Source: Rhizorhabdus sp049889055 (GTDB lineage Bacteria; Pseudomonadota; Alphaproteobacteria; Sphingomonadales; Sphingomonadaceae). From it: DNA of 64,000 bases. Positions 1 through 7,906 of the stretch are shown here, piece by piece. The DNA lies in contig NZ_JBLTWO010000006.1 in assembly GCF_049889055.1 (NCBI RefSeq), positions 186,001 through 250,000 of the forward strand, in the 5' to 3' direction. The translations under genes and the position numbers were made by a program. The notes below the pieces were generated by a model. It did no database searches and was not told where the DNA came from. It saw nothing but the letters and a program-made list of their open reading frames with translations. Each line of letters opens with the position of its first letter. Position 1 is the first letter of the stretch.

Positions 1-1059
1 GCCGGTGACGGGGTACGCATCGGCCTGGAAAAGCCGCTCGGCTACGACATGGCGTCCAGCCGAGTGATCAACGACGCCGTCGCGGCGGTCTTCCCCGAGG
101 ATCGCACCTTCCGCATCGACCATTATCTGGGCAAAGAAACCGTCCAGAACCTGCTCGCCCTGCGCTTCGCCAATAGCTTGTTCGAGCCGCTGTGGCGCGC
201 CGGCGGGATCGAGCATGTCCAGATCACGGTGTCCGAAACCGTCGGCCTCGAAGGCCGGGTCGGCTTCTACGACGGAGCCGGGGCGATCCGCGACATGGTC
301 CAGAACCACATGCTCCAGCTGCTCGCGCTGGTCGCGATGGAGCCGCCTGCGCAGTTCGACGCGACCTCGGTCCGCGACGAGAAGGTCAAGGTTCTGCGTT
401 CGTTGCGCCCGATCGACCGCGCCACCGTGGCGACCCACAGCGTGATCGGCCAATATGGCCCCGGCGCGATGGCCGGCGGGCCGGTACCGGGCTATCTCGA
501 CGAATTGGGCAAGCCGTCGGACACCGAAACCTTCGTCGCGCTCAAGGCGCACATCGACAATTGGCGTTGGCGCGGCGTGCCCTTCTACCTGCGCACCGGC
601 AAACGCCTGCCCAGCCGGCAGTCGGAGATCTTCATCCGGTTCAAGAGCGTGCCCCACTCGATCTTCGAGGGGCGCGGCGCGATGTTGCAACCCAACAAGC
701 TGATCATCCGTTTGCAGCCCGACGAGAATGTCCGGCTGATGCTGATGTCCAAGGAACCCGGCCTCGATCGCGACGGCATCCGCCTGCGCGAGGTGCCGCT
801 CGACATCTCGATGCCCAACGCCTTCGCCGACAGCCGGCGTCGGATCGCCTATGAAAGGCTGCTGCTCGACCTGATCGAGGGCGACCAGACCTTGTTCGTC
901 CGGCGCGACGAGGTAGAGGCCCAATGGGAGTGGATCGATGCGATCCGCGAAGGCTGGGCTGCCAATTCGATGAAGCCCAAGCCCTACACCGCCGGGACAT
1001 GGGGACCGTCCGCTGCGATTGCTCTGACCGAGCGCGACGGGGTCACCTGGCACGATTGA
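1..1059 (+). CDS. zwf: glucose-6-phosphate 1-dehydrogenase (5' truncated)
   Basis: Oxidises glucose-6-phosphate to 6-phosphogluconolactone with NAD(P)+, the entry step of the Entner-Doudoroff and pentose phosphate routes in the cytoplasm. The frame is already open at base 1 and reads GLEKPLGYD before the first internal ATG at 49, so the true start lies upstream of the window. About 352 residues are present of the usual ~490. The family active-site block RIDHYLGKE is visible and is followed by the conserved NLLALRFAN segment. It heads a gene set with pgl, edd, glk and eda. Start unknown; identity secure. Confidence 0.97.
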   Translation, partial: AGDGVRIGLEKPLGYDMASSRVINDAVAAVFPEDRTFRIDHYLGKETVQNLLALRFANSLFEPLWRAGGIEHVQITVSETVGLEGRVGFYDGAGAIRDMVQNHMLQLLALVAMEPPAQFDATSVRDEKVKVLRSLRPIDRATVATHSVIGQYGPGAMAGGPVPGYLDELGKPSDTETFVALKAHIDNWRWRGVPFYLRTGKRLPSRQSEIFIRFKSVPHSIFEGRGAMLQPNKLIIRLQPDENVRLMLMSKEPGLDRDGIRLREVPLDISMPNAFADSRRRIAYERLLLDLIEGDQTLFVRRDEVEAQWEWIDAIREGWAANSMKPKPYTAGTWGPSAAIALTERDGVTWHD

Positions 1060-1118
1060 GGCGCCGCAGCGCGCGACACGGCCAATGCGTGAAGCGGCGG
1101 CCATGAAAGGAAAGACTG

Positions 1119-1823
1119 ATGATCGAAGCCGAATGGTGGGACTATGAAGATGCCGAGGAACTGGCCGAAGCGGTAGCCGGCGATATCGGTTTCATCGTCG
1201 AATCGGCGCTCGATGCGCGCGGACAATGCCTGCTCGCCCTGCCGGGCGGACGCACACCTGTCCCGATCTACGAAAAGCTGGCCAAGGCCAGGATCGACTG
1301 GAAGAAGGTGATGATCGTCCCGACCGATGACCGGATCGTGGCGATGACCGATCCGCTGTCGAACGCGGCGATGCTGGCGCGCATTTTCCTGCCCAAGGGC
1401 GCCCGCGTCATCCCCTTCATCAGCGAGAAGGCCCCCGACCATAAGGCCGCCGGTCGGGCCGCCGATGCGCGGCTGCAGGAACTGCCCTGGCCGCCCGATC
1501 TGGTCTGGCTGGGGATGGGCAATGACGGGCACACCGCCTCGATCTTCGCCGGTCCCGATCTCGACGAGGCGCTGGACGCACCCAAGGCGCGTCGCGCGGT
1601 GGGCGTGCTGCCCGATCCGCTGCCCGCCGAGGCGCCCGTCGCCCGCGTGACGCTGACCCGCGCCGCCATATTGTCGGCGCGCACGCTGACCGTGGTCGTC
1701 ACCGGCAAGGACAAGAAGACGCTGCTCGAACGCGCGATCAAGGACGGCGCAGGCTCGCCGCTGCCGATCGGACGGGTTCTGGCCGACGCCGAGCAGGCGA
1801 TCGACATTCATTGGTGCGCATGA
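1119..1823 (+). CDS. pgl: 6-phosphogluconolactonase
   Basis: Hydrolyses 6-phosphogluconolactone to 6-phosphogluconate, the step between Zwf and Edd. The 234-residue product has the DevB/SOL-type layout: an early phosphate-binding segment ALPGGRTP, then the VPTDDR motif, and the signature LGMGNDGHTASIF. The length is typical of the family. An AGGAAAG Shine-Dalgarno sequence sits just before the ATG at 1119. The gap from zwf is only 59 bases and edd follows 55 bases later, consistent with one operon. Confidence 0.95.
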   Translation: MIEAEWWDYEDAEELAEAVAGDIGFIVESALDARGQCLLALPGGRTPVPIYEKLAKARIDWKKVMIVPTDDRIVAMTDPLSNAAMLARIFLPKGARVIPFISEKAPDHKAAGRAADARLQELPWPPDLVWLGMGNDGHTASIFAGPDLDEALDAPKARRAVGVLPDPLPAEAPVARVTLTRAAILSARTLTVVVTGKDKKTLLERAIKDGAGSPLPIGRVLADAEQAIDIHWCA

Positions 1824-1878
1824 CCGGCGACGGGCGACGAGGCGCGCCCGGCCCGGTCCCAGCGAGGGAGTGGGAACG

Positions 1879-3699
1879 ATGACTTTGCATCCGGCCGTCG
1901 AGGCCGTCACCGCCCGGATCGTCGAGCGGTCCAGGCCAGGCCGTCAGGCCTATCTCGACCTGATCGAGCGCGAGCGCGACACGGGCGTGGACCGTCCGCG
2001 CCTGTCCTGCGGCAATCTGGCGCATGGCTTCGCCGCTTCGGGCGAGGACAAGGCGGCGATCCGCGACGGCCGCGCGATGAACATCGGCATCGTAACCGCC
2101 TATAACGACATGCTGTCGGCGCATCAGCCCTATGGTCGCTATCCCGACCAGATGAAGCTGTGGGCGCGCGAGGCCGGCCTGACCGCGCAGGTCGCAGGCG
2201 GCGTCCCCGCCATGTGCGATGGCGTCACCCAGGGGCAGAAAGGCATGGAGCTGTCGCTGTTCAGTCGCGACACCATCGCCCTCTCGACCGCCGTCGCGCT
2301 GAGCCATGGCATGTTCGAAGGCGCAGCCCTGCTCGGCATCTGCGACAAGATCGTGCCGGGGCTGCTGATCGGCGCGCTGCGCTTCGGGCATCTGCCCACG
2401 ATCCTGATCCCCGCCGGCCCGATGCCCTCCGGTCTGGCCAACAAGGAAAAGCAGCGCGTCCGCCAGCTCTATGCCGAGGGCAAGGTCGGCCGCGAGGAAC
2501 TGCTCGAGGCCGAATCCGCCTCCTATCATGGCGCGGGCACCTGCACCTTCTATGGCACCGCCAATTCCAACCAGATGATGATGGAGGTGATGGGCCTCCA
2601 CATCCCCGGCGCGGCCTTCGTCAATCCGGGCACCAGGCTGCGCCAGGAGCTGACCCGTGCCGCTGTCCACCGGCTCGGCAAGATCGGCTGGGACGGCGAC
2701 GACTATCGCCCGCTCGGCCGCTGCGTCGACGAAAAGGCGATCGTCAACGCGGCCGTCGGCCTGCTGGCGACGGGCGGCTCGACCAACCATGTCATCCACC
2801 TGCCCGCCATCGCGCGCGCAGCGGGCATCGTGATCGACTGGGAGGATATCGACCGGCTGTCGGCGGCGGTGCCGCTGATCGCGCGGGTCTATCCCAACGG
2901 TTCGGGCGACGTGAACCATTTCCAGGCGGCGGGGGGCATGGCCTATGTCATCGCCACGCTGATCGACGGCGGGCTGCTCCACCGCGACATACTGACCGTC
3001 GCCGGCAAGGATCTGGGGGACTATGCCGCCGATCCGACGCTGGACGGCGAAACCCTCACCTGGGCGCCCGCCCCTGCCCTGCCGCGCGACGAGACCATGT
3101 TGCGTCCGGTCTCCAATCCGTTTCAGCCCGATGGCGGCATGCGTCTCGTTCAGGGCAATCTCGGCCGGGGCACGTTCAAGACCAGCGCGGTCGCGTCCGA
3201 ACGCTGGACGATCGAGGCGCCCGCGCGCATCTTCGACGATCAGGATCAGGTCACCGCGGCCTTCAAGGCGGGCGAACTCGACCGCGACGTCGTCGTCGTC
3301 GTCCGCTTCCAGGGACCGCAGGCCAATGGCATGCCCGAACTGCACAAGCTGACCCCCCCGCTGGGGGTGCTGCAAGATCGCGGCCATCGCGTCGCGCTTG
3401 TCACCGACGGGCGCATGTCGGGGGCGAGCGGCAAGGTGCCGGCGGCGATCCACCTGACCCCCGAGGCGCTGGCGCATGGCCCGATCGCGAGACTGCGCGA
3501 CGGCGACATCGTCCGCCTGTGCGGTCACAAAGGCGAGATCAGCGTGCTGGTCGATGCGGCCGAATGGGAAGCGCGCGAACCGGCATCGCCCCCACCCCCG
3601 GCGAGCGGAACCGGGCGCGAGCTGTTCGCCTTCATGCGCGCGGGCGCCGATGCGGCCGAGCGCGGGGCTTCGGCGATGCTGGCAGCGGCCGGGCTCTGA
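1879..3699 (+). CDS. edd: phosphogluconate dehydratase
   Basis: Dehydrates 6-phosphogluconate to 2-keto-3-deoxy-6-phosphogluconate, the committed Entner-Doudoroff step. It belongs to the IlvD/Edd family of Fe-S dehydratases. The 606-residue length matches the family. Conserved blocks are visible: AYNDMLSAHQPY near residue 75, MCDGVTQGQKGMELSLFSRD with a cluster-type cysteine, GICDKIVPG, and GAGTCTFYGTANSNQ. An upstream in-frame GTG at 1870 is possible, but the ATG at 1879 lies about 9 bases after GAGGGA and is preferred. The stop overlaps the glk start (TGATG), implying translational coupling. Confidence 0.96.
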   Translation: MTLHPAVEAVTARIVERSRPGRQAYLDLIERERDTGVDRPRLSCGNLAHGFAASGEDKAAIRDGRAMNIGIVTAYNDMLSAHQPYGRYPDQMKLWAREAGLTAQVAGGVPAMCDGVTQGQKGMELSLFSRDTIALSTAVALSHGMFEGAALLGICDKIVPGLLIGALRFGHLPTILIPAGPMPSGLANKEKQRVRQLYAEGKVGREELLEAESASYHGAGTCTFYGTANSNQMMMEVMGLHIPGAAFVNPGTRLRQELTRAAVHRLGKIGWDGDDYRPLGRCVDEKAIVNAAVGLLATGGSTNHVIHLPAIARAAGIVIDWEDIDRLSAAVPLIARVYPNGSGDVNHFQAAGGMAYVIATLIDGGLLHRDILTVAGKDLGDYAADPTLDGETLTWAPAPALPRDETMLRPVSNPFQPDGGMRLVQGNLGRGTFKTSAVASERWTIEAPARIFDDQDQVTAAFKAGELDRDVVVVVRFQGPQANGMPELHKLTPPLGVLQDRGHRVALVTDGRMSGASGKVPAAIHLTPEALAHGPIARLRDGDIVRLCGHKGEISVLVDAAEWEAREPASPPPPASGTGRELFAFMRAGADAAERGASAMLAAAGL

Positions 3700-4664
3700 T
3701 GAAGCTCGTCGCCGTCGACCTGGGCGGGACCAACGCCCGTTTCGCCATCGCCGAGCTGCATAGCGACCGGCGCCCTACGCTCGGCACGCCGCGCAAATAT
3801 CGCACCGCCGACCATGCCGGCCTCGCCGACGCCTGGGCGGCCTTCGCGCGCGACGAAGGCGGCAGCCTGCCCGATGCCGCCTGCATCGCCATCGCCGGCC
3901 CGATCGAGGGTGAGTTGATCCGTTTCACCAACAACAGCTGGACGATCCGCCCCTCGACCCTGGCCGACGAGCTGGGGCTGCGCAGCCTGACCCTGATCAA
4001 CGATTTCGCCGCCATGGCGGCGGCGGTGGGCGTGTTGACCGAACAGGAGCTGGTGCCGTTGGGCGGACCGGACGGACCCGTGCCCGAGACCGGCGTGACC
4101 ACCGTCATCGGACCCGGCACGGGCCTCGGCGTCGCTCAGCTCGTCCGTCGCCATGGACGGCGCATCGTCCTGCCGACCGAGGGCGGCCACCTCGACTTCG
4201 CCGCACTGGACGGGTTCGAGGAGAGGCTGCTGGCCCGCCTGCGCGAGCGGCATCGCCGCGTCTCGATCGAACGGATCGTCTCGGGCCCGGCGCTGTCGGA
4301 CATTCACGAGACGCTCGCGATGGTCGGCGGGCTTGCCATCGTGCCGCGCGACGATGCCTCGCTCTGGCAGGCTGCGATCGACGGAGAGGATGCGCTGGCG
4401 GCACAGGCGCTCGACCGTCTGGTCATGTCCTTCGGCGCGGTCGCCGGCGATCTCGCGCTCGCGCATGGCGCTAACGCCGTGGTGGTGACCGGCGGCCTCG
4501 CCAACCGCATCGAGGCCCGGCTGAAAGGGCCGCTCTTCCACGACCGGTTCCGCGCCAAGGGACGGTTCGAGGCCCGCATGGGCCATTTTCCCATCAGGCT
4601 CGCCCGTCATCCCGAAGCGGGATTGCTGGGTGCCGCCGCCGCTTATCAAGAGGAACTGGCATGA
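3699..4664 (+). CDS. glk: glucokinase
   Basis: Phosphorylates glucose with ATP to feed the Zwf-Pgl-Edd-Eda route. The 321-residue protein starts with the phosphate-1 motif VDLGGTNARFA and carries LINDFAAMA, the IGPGTGLGVA adenosine/phosphate motif and TEGGHLDF, all typical of bacterial Glk (ROK-unrelated, E. coli type). The start was chosen because the ATG overlaps the edd stop by one base, and the gene end overlaps the eda start (ATGA). A longer upstream reading in this frame is an artefact running through edd. Confidence 0.94.
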   Translation: MKLVAVDLGGTNARFAIAELHSDRRPTLGTPRKYRTADHAGLADAWAAFARDEGGSLPDAACIAIAGPIEGELIRFTNNSWTIRPSTLADELGLRSLTLINDFAAMAAAVGVLTEQELVPLGGPDGPVPETGVTTVIGPGTGLGVAQLVRRHGRRIVLPTEGGHLDFAALDGFEERLLARLRERHRRVSIERIVSGPALSDIHETLAMVGGLAIVPRDDASLWQAAIDGEDALAAQALDRLVMSFGAVAGDLALAHGANAVVVTGGLANRIEARLKGPLFHDRFRAKGRFEARMGHFPIRLARHPEAGLLGAAAAYQEELA

Positions 4665-5272
4665 CCGTCGAAAACATCATGATGCTGGCACCGGTGATCC
4701 CCGTGCTGGTGATTCACGACGTGGCCCATGCCCGGCCGATCGCCGAGGCTTTGGTCGAGGGCGGCCTGCCCGCACTCGAAGTCACGCTGCGGACCCCCGC
4801 AGCGCTCGACGTCATCCGGGAGATGGCGAAGGTCGAGGGCGCGGTCGTCGGCGCCGGCACGGTGCTCAACCCCGACGATGTAAAGGCCAGCGTCGATGCC
4901 GGCGCGCGCTTCCTGGTTTCGCCCGGGCTGACCGATCCGCTGGCCAATGCCGCGATCGCCAGCGGCATACCCTTCCTCCCCGGCACCGCCAATGCGGGCG
5001 ACGTCATGCGCGGGCTCGACATGGGGCTGACCCATTTCAAATTCTTCCCGGCCACCGCCAATGGCGGCATTCCTGCGCTCAAGGCGCTCGCGGCGCCGCT
5101 GTTCAAGGCGCGCTTCTGCCCGACGGGCGGGATCACCGAACAGAGTGCCGGCGACTGGCTGGCGCTCGACGCCGTCCTATGCGTCGGCGGCAGCTGGGTG
5201 GTGCCGGCGGGCGAACCCGATGTGGCCGAAATACGCAAGCGGGCGGCCGCCGCGGCATTGCTGCCGCGCTGA
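4661..5272 (+). CDS. eda: 2-dehydro-3-deoxy-phosphogluconate aldolase
   Basis: Cleaves 2-keto-3-deoxy-6-phosphogluconate to pyruvate and glyceraldehyde-3-phosphate, the last step of the pathway encoded here. The 203-residue TIM-barrel protein shows the family blocks PVLVIHDVAHARPIAEALVE, LEVTLRTPAAL, GAGTVLNP, FLVSPGLTDP, and LTHFKFFPA with the Schiff-base lysine. CPTGGI and the phosphate-binding CVGGSWVVP follow. It overlaps glk by four bases (ATGA). It is the last gene of the operon; a convergent gene follows after 31 bases. Confidence 0.96.
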   Translation: MTVENIMMLAPVIPVLVIHDVAHARPIAEALVEGGLPALEVTLRTPAALDVIREMAKVEGAVVGAGTVLNPDDVKASVDAGARFLVSPGLTDPLANAAIASGIPFLPGTANAGDVMRGLDMGLTHFKFFPATANGGIPALKALAAPLFKARFCPTGGITEQSAGDWLALDAVLCVGGSWVVPAGEPDVAEIRKRAAAAALLPR

Positions 5273-5303
5273 CCGCCCGCCTTCGTCTTGCGACCTGTGA
5301 AGC

Positions 5304-5654
5304 TTACTGAAGCTTCCAGGTCAGCGGGACCACGACCGAAACCGCACCGCCCGGAGGAGCCGGGAAATTGCCGACGCGCTTGATCGCGGCGAGGGCTTCC
5401 TTGTCGAGCAGGGCCGAGCCCGAGGGCTGCACGATCGAAGCCGCAGCGACCGAGCCGTCGTCGGAGACGTCGAGCTTGACCTTGGCGGTACCCTCATCGC
5501 CACGCATCTGGGCAGCGTTCGGATAATCCTGCTTAGAGGCGATCATCTGGCGGATGCGCGCCGTCCATTCGGGCGTCGCCGCGGCATTCGCCGCGCCGGC
5601 GACCATCGTCGCAGCCGTCAAACCGATGAGGAGATTACGAAAGCGTACAGTCAC
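5304..5654 (-). CDS. secreted TonB C-terminal-domain family protein
   Basis: A 116-residue exported protein made of a signal peptide (hydrophobic core LLIGLTAATMVAG, then an Ala-rich cleavage region near residue 24) and one TonB C-terminal-like fold: YPNAAQMRGDEGTAKVKLDV, a middle Leu/Ala-rich helix, and a final FPAPPGG-strand. There is no membrane anchor left after signal cleavage, no proline-rich spacer and no ExbB/ExbD gene nearby, so it is unlikely to be a working energy transducer. Its role is not known. It is followed on the same strand after 78 bases upstream by nothing coupled; the chemoreceptor gene begins further upstream. Confidence 0.75.
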   Translation of the reverse strand: MTVRFRNLLIGLTAATMVAGAANAAATPEWTARIRQMIASKQDYPNAAQMRGDEGTAKVKLDVSDDGSVAAASIVQPSGSALLDKEALAAIKRVGNFPAPPGGAVSVVVPLTWKLQ

Positions 5655-5732
5655 ATTGCCCTCCGTGATTGGAACTATTGGGGGTGGGGTGGGTGGAGCG
5701 ACGGATCCGGATACTCCGCCGTCCGAGGGGGA

Positions 5733-7652
5733 TCAGAATTCGGTCCAGTCGTCTTCCTCGACCTTCAGTGCGAGCGCGCCGTGAACCGGAGCGGGGCTGG
5801 CCCATTTGGCCGGGGCAGCAGCGCGCGTCGGTGCCGGTGCGGAAACCCGCGGAGCCGGTGCCGGTCGCGCCGGTGCCCGGCGCGTCGGAGCCTGCTGGCC
5901 GGTGCGGAAGCCGCCGACACGATCGGCGAGCCGCTGCGCCTCGGCAGAGAGGCTCTGGACGCTGGCATTGGTTTCCTCGACCATCGCGGCGTTCTGCTGG
6001 GTCGCATTGTCCATCGAGGACACGCCGGCGTTGATCTCGTTGAGGCCCGTGGCCTGCTGCTCGTTGGCGGCGGCGATCTCGGCGATCAGGTCGGCGACCT
6101 GGCCGAACTCCTCGACGATCGTGCCCAGGGCGGAACCCGAACGCTCGACCAGTTCCACACCGCTGACGACCTGGTGACCCGAGGTGGCGATCAGGTCGCG
6201 GATCTTGCCGGCTGCGTCGGTGCAACGCTGGGCGAGAACACGGACCTCGGTCGCGACCACCGCGAAGCCGGCACCGGCCGGGCCCGCGCGGGCCGCCTCG
6301 ACGCCCGCATTGAGCGCCAGGAGGTTGGTCTGGAAGGCGAGGTTGTCGATGGTCGAGACGATCTCCTCCATCTCGCGGCTCGACGATTCGATCGTGCGCA
6401 TCGCTTCGATCGCCTGACGAGCGGTCGTGCCCATCGATTCGGCGGCCGAGCGGGCTGCCGCAACCTTCTCGCTGGTTTCGCGGGCGTTGCCGGCGGTCAG
6501 GCGGACGGTGCCCATGAACTGCTCGAGCGCACTGGCCGTCCGCGCCAGCGAGTGGGCCTGGCTCTCGGTGCGCTGCGACAGGTCCTGCGCCGCCTGGGCG
6601 ATTTCGCCGGTGCCCGAGCGGATCGTGCCGAAGCCATCGATGATCTCGGTGATCGTGGTCGACAGACGGTCGAGTGCCTCGTTGAAATCGTGGTGCAGCT
6701 GGGCGAGCGGTCCCTGGGCATCGTTCGGCACGCGGACGGTGAGGTCGCCATGGGCCACCGCCGACAGGCCGGCGCCGATGAGCTCGACCGTACGCTGCGT
6801 CGCCTGGGCCTGGGCCAGTTCCTCGGCAGCGCGGCGCTGGTCGGCCAGAGCACGCTCCTGTTCGGCGGCGAACAGCGCCTTGAAACCATCCAGAGCGCGG
6901 GCCAGGCCACCGATCTCGTCATGACGACGGAGCGCTGGGATCGACACCGACAGGTCGCCATTGGACAGCGAACGGACGGCGGCGCTCATCTTCGATAGCG
7001 GACGGGCGATGCCGATCAGCAGCATGATCATCAGGATGACGGCGAGAGCGAGCGAGCCAGCGATCAGCTGGATGACCAATGTGCGAGTCTTGGCGTAGAT
7101 GGCGGCGGCCGACTGCGAAGCGGTCTGGCCGCCCTTGTCGTTGAGATCGACCAGCGCGAGGATATTGTCCTCAACGGCGTAGAATTTGTCGAGGCTGTCG
7201 CCGCGGAACAGCGCCACGGCTGCGGCCGCATCGCCCGATTCGGCGGTCTGGGTCAGCTGGGCGTTGGACGCGAGATACTCTTCCCAGCTCGACTTCAACG
7301 CGTCATAGGCGGCGGTCTGCTCGGGACCCTTGGCATAGGGCGCATAGTCGTCGAGCATGCGGCGGATCGCCTTGTCGGCGTTGCGCAGCTGGATACTGGC
7401 CTTGCGGCGTCCTGCCTCGTCCTCCGACATGACGTGGAGGCCCTGGCTGATGCGATATTGCGACGTATAGGCGTGAATGTCGCCCACGAGCTTCGTAGCG
7501 GGAAGCCACTGCGTCCGCATCTCGTTCGACCGCTCGTTGACTTCGCCGATCTTCATGACCGCGAAGGCGCCGAGGCCCGCCAGCATTCCCAGCATAAGCA
7601 GGAATGCCAGCCCCATTTTCGCACCGATCCCGAACCGGGCCAGTAGTCCCAT
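5733..7652 (-). CDS. methyl-accepting chemotaxis protein
   Basis: A 639-residue inner-membrane chemoreceptor. Layout: TM1 at about residues 10-32, a periplasmic four-helix-bundle-like sensor to about 195, TM2 near 200-222, HAMP-type linker regions to about 340, then the cytoplasmic signalling domain with the hairpin tip sequence DNLAFQTNLLALNAGVEAAR. The tail is a Pro/Ala-rich linker ending in DDWTEF, resembling the CheR/CheB-docking pentapeptide NWETF. The start at 7652 was chosen because GGAGG lies five bases before that ATG; the open frame extends 24 codons further upstream. No che genes lie nearby, so it is an orphan receptor with unknown ligand. Confidence 0.93.
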   Translation of the reverse strand: MGLLARFGIGAKMGLAFLLMLGMLAGLGAFAVMKIGEVNERSNEMRTQWLPATKLVGDIHAYTSQYRISQGLHVMSEDEAGRRKASIQLRNADKAIRRMLDDYAPYAKGPEQTAAYDALKSSWEEYLASNAQLTQTAESGDAAAAVALFRGDSLDKFYAVEDNILALVDLNDKGGQTASQSAAAIYAKTRTLVIQLIAGSLALAVILMIMLLIGIARPLSKMSAAVRSLSNGDLSVSIPALRRHDEIGGLARALDGFKALFAAEQERALADQRRAAEELAQAQATQRTVELIGAGLSAVAHGDLTVRVPNDAQGPLAQLHHDFNEALDRLSTTITEIIDGFGTIRSGTGEIAQAAQDLSQRTESQAHSLARTASALEQFMGTVRLTAGNARETSEKVAAARSAAESMGTTARQAIEAMRTIESSSREMEEIVSTIDNLAFQTNLLALNAGVEAARAGPAGAGFAVVATEVRVLAQRCTDAAGKIRDLIATSGHQVVSGVELVERSGSALGTIVEEFGQVADLIAEIAAANEQQATGLNEINAGVSSMDNATQQNAAMVEETNASVQSLSAEAQRLADRVGGFRTGQQAPTRRAPARPAPAPRVSAPAPTRAAAPAKWASPAPVHGALALKVEEDDWTEF

Positions 7653-7820
7653 CTCTACCTCCATCTTGGCCAGGGAAGACGATGCGAATCGTCCCCTCCG
7701 CTTCGGACAAGGTAGTAACCGCAAGATTATTGATTATTCGTAAGGGCCGGCGCGGGCGGTTCGCGAAGATGCCGCCATTTCTTATGCTTACATGACTTAT
7801 GGCTAACACCGCATAAACCA

Positions 7821-7850
7821 TGACCCGGAGCGGAATTCCGCCCCGGGTCA
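7821..7850 (-). terminator. hairpin downstream of pccA
   Basis: An inverted repeat TGACCCGG / CCGGGTCA encloses an inner palindrome CGGAATTCCG. It lies 57 bases past the pccA stop in the direction of transcription and could end the propionate operon. No clear T-run follows, so it is only a candidate. The surrounding interval 7653-7906 holds no gene that I can see. Confidence 0.4.
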
Positions 7851-7906
7851 GCAAGATATCGTCGATGATGGCGCCCGCCCGGTGGGCAGACTCTGCCGAT
7901 TGCGGT

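Noticed and set aside
2160..3698. Long N-terminal extension of glucokinase into edd
   Set aside because: The extension is an out-of-frame reading of edd. The glucokinase start at 3699 overlaps the edd stop and begins with the phosphate-binding motif.
5304..5654. Functional TonB energy transducer
   Set aside because: No membrane anchor after the signal peptide, no Pro-rich spacer and no exbB/exbD nearby; only the C-terminal fold is present.
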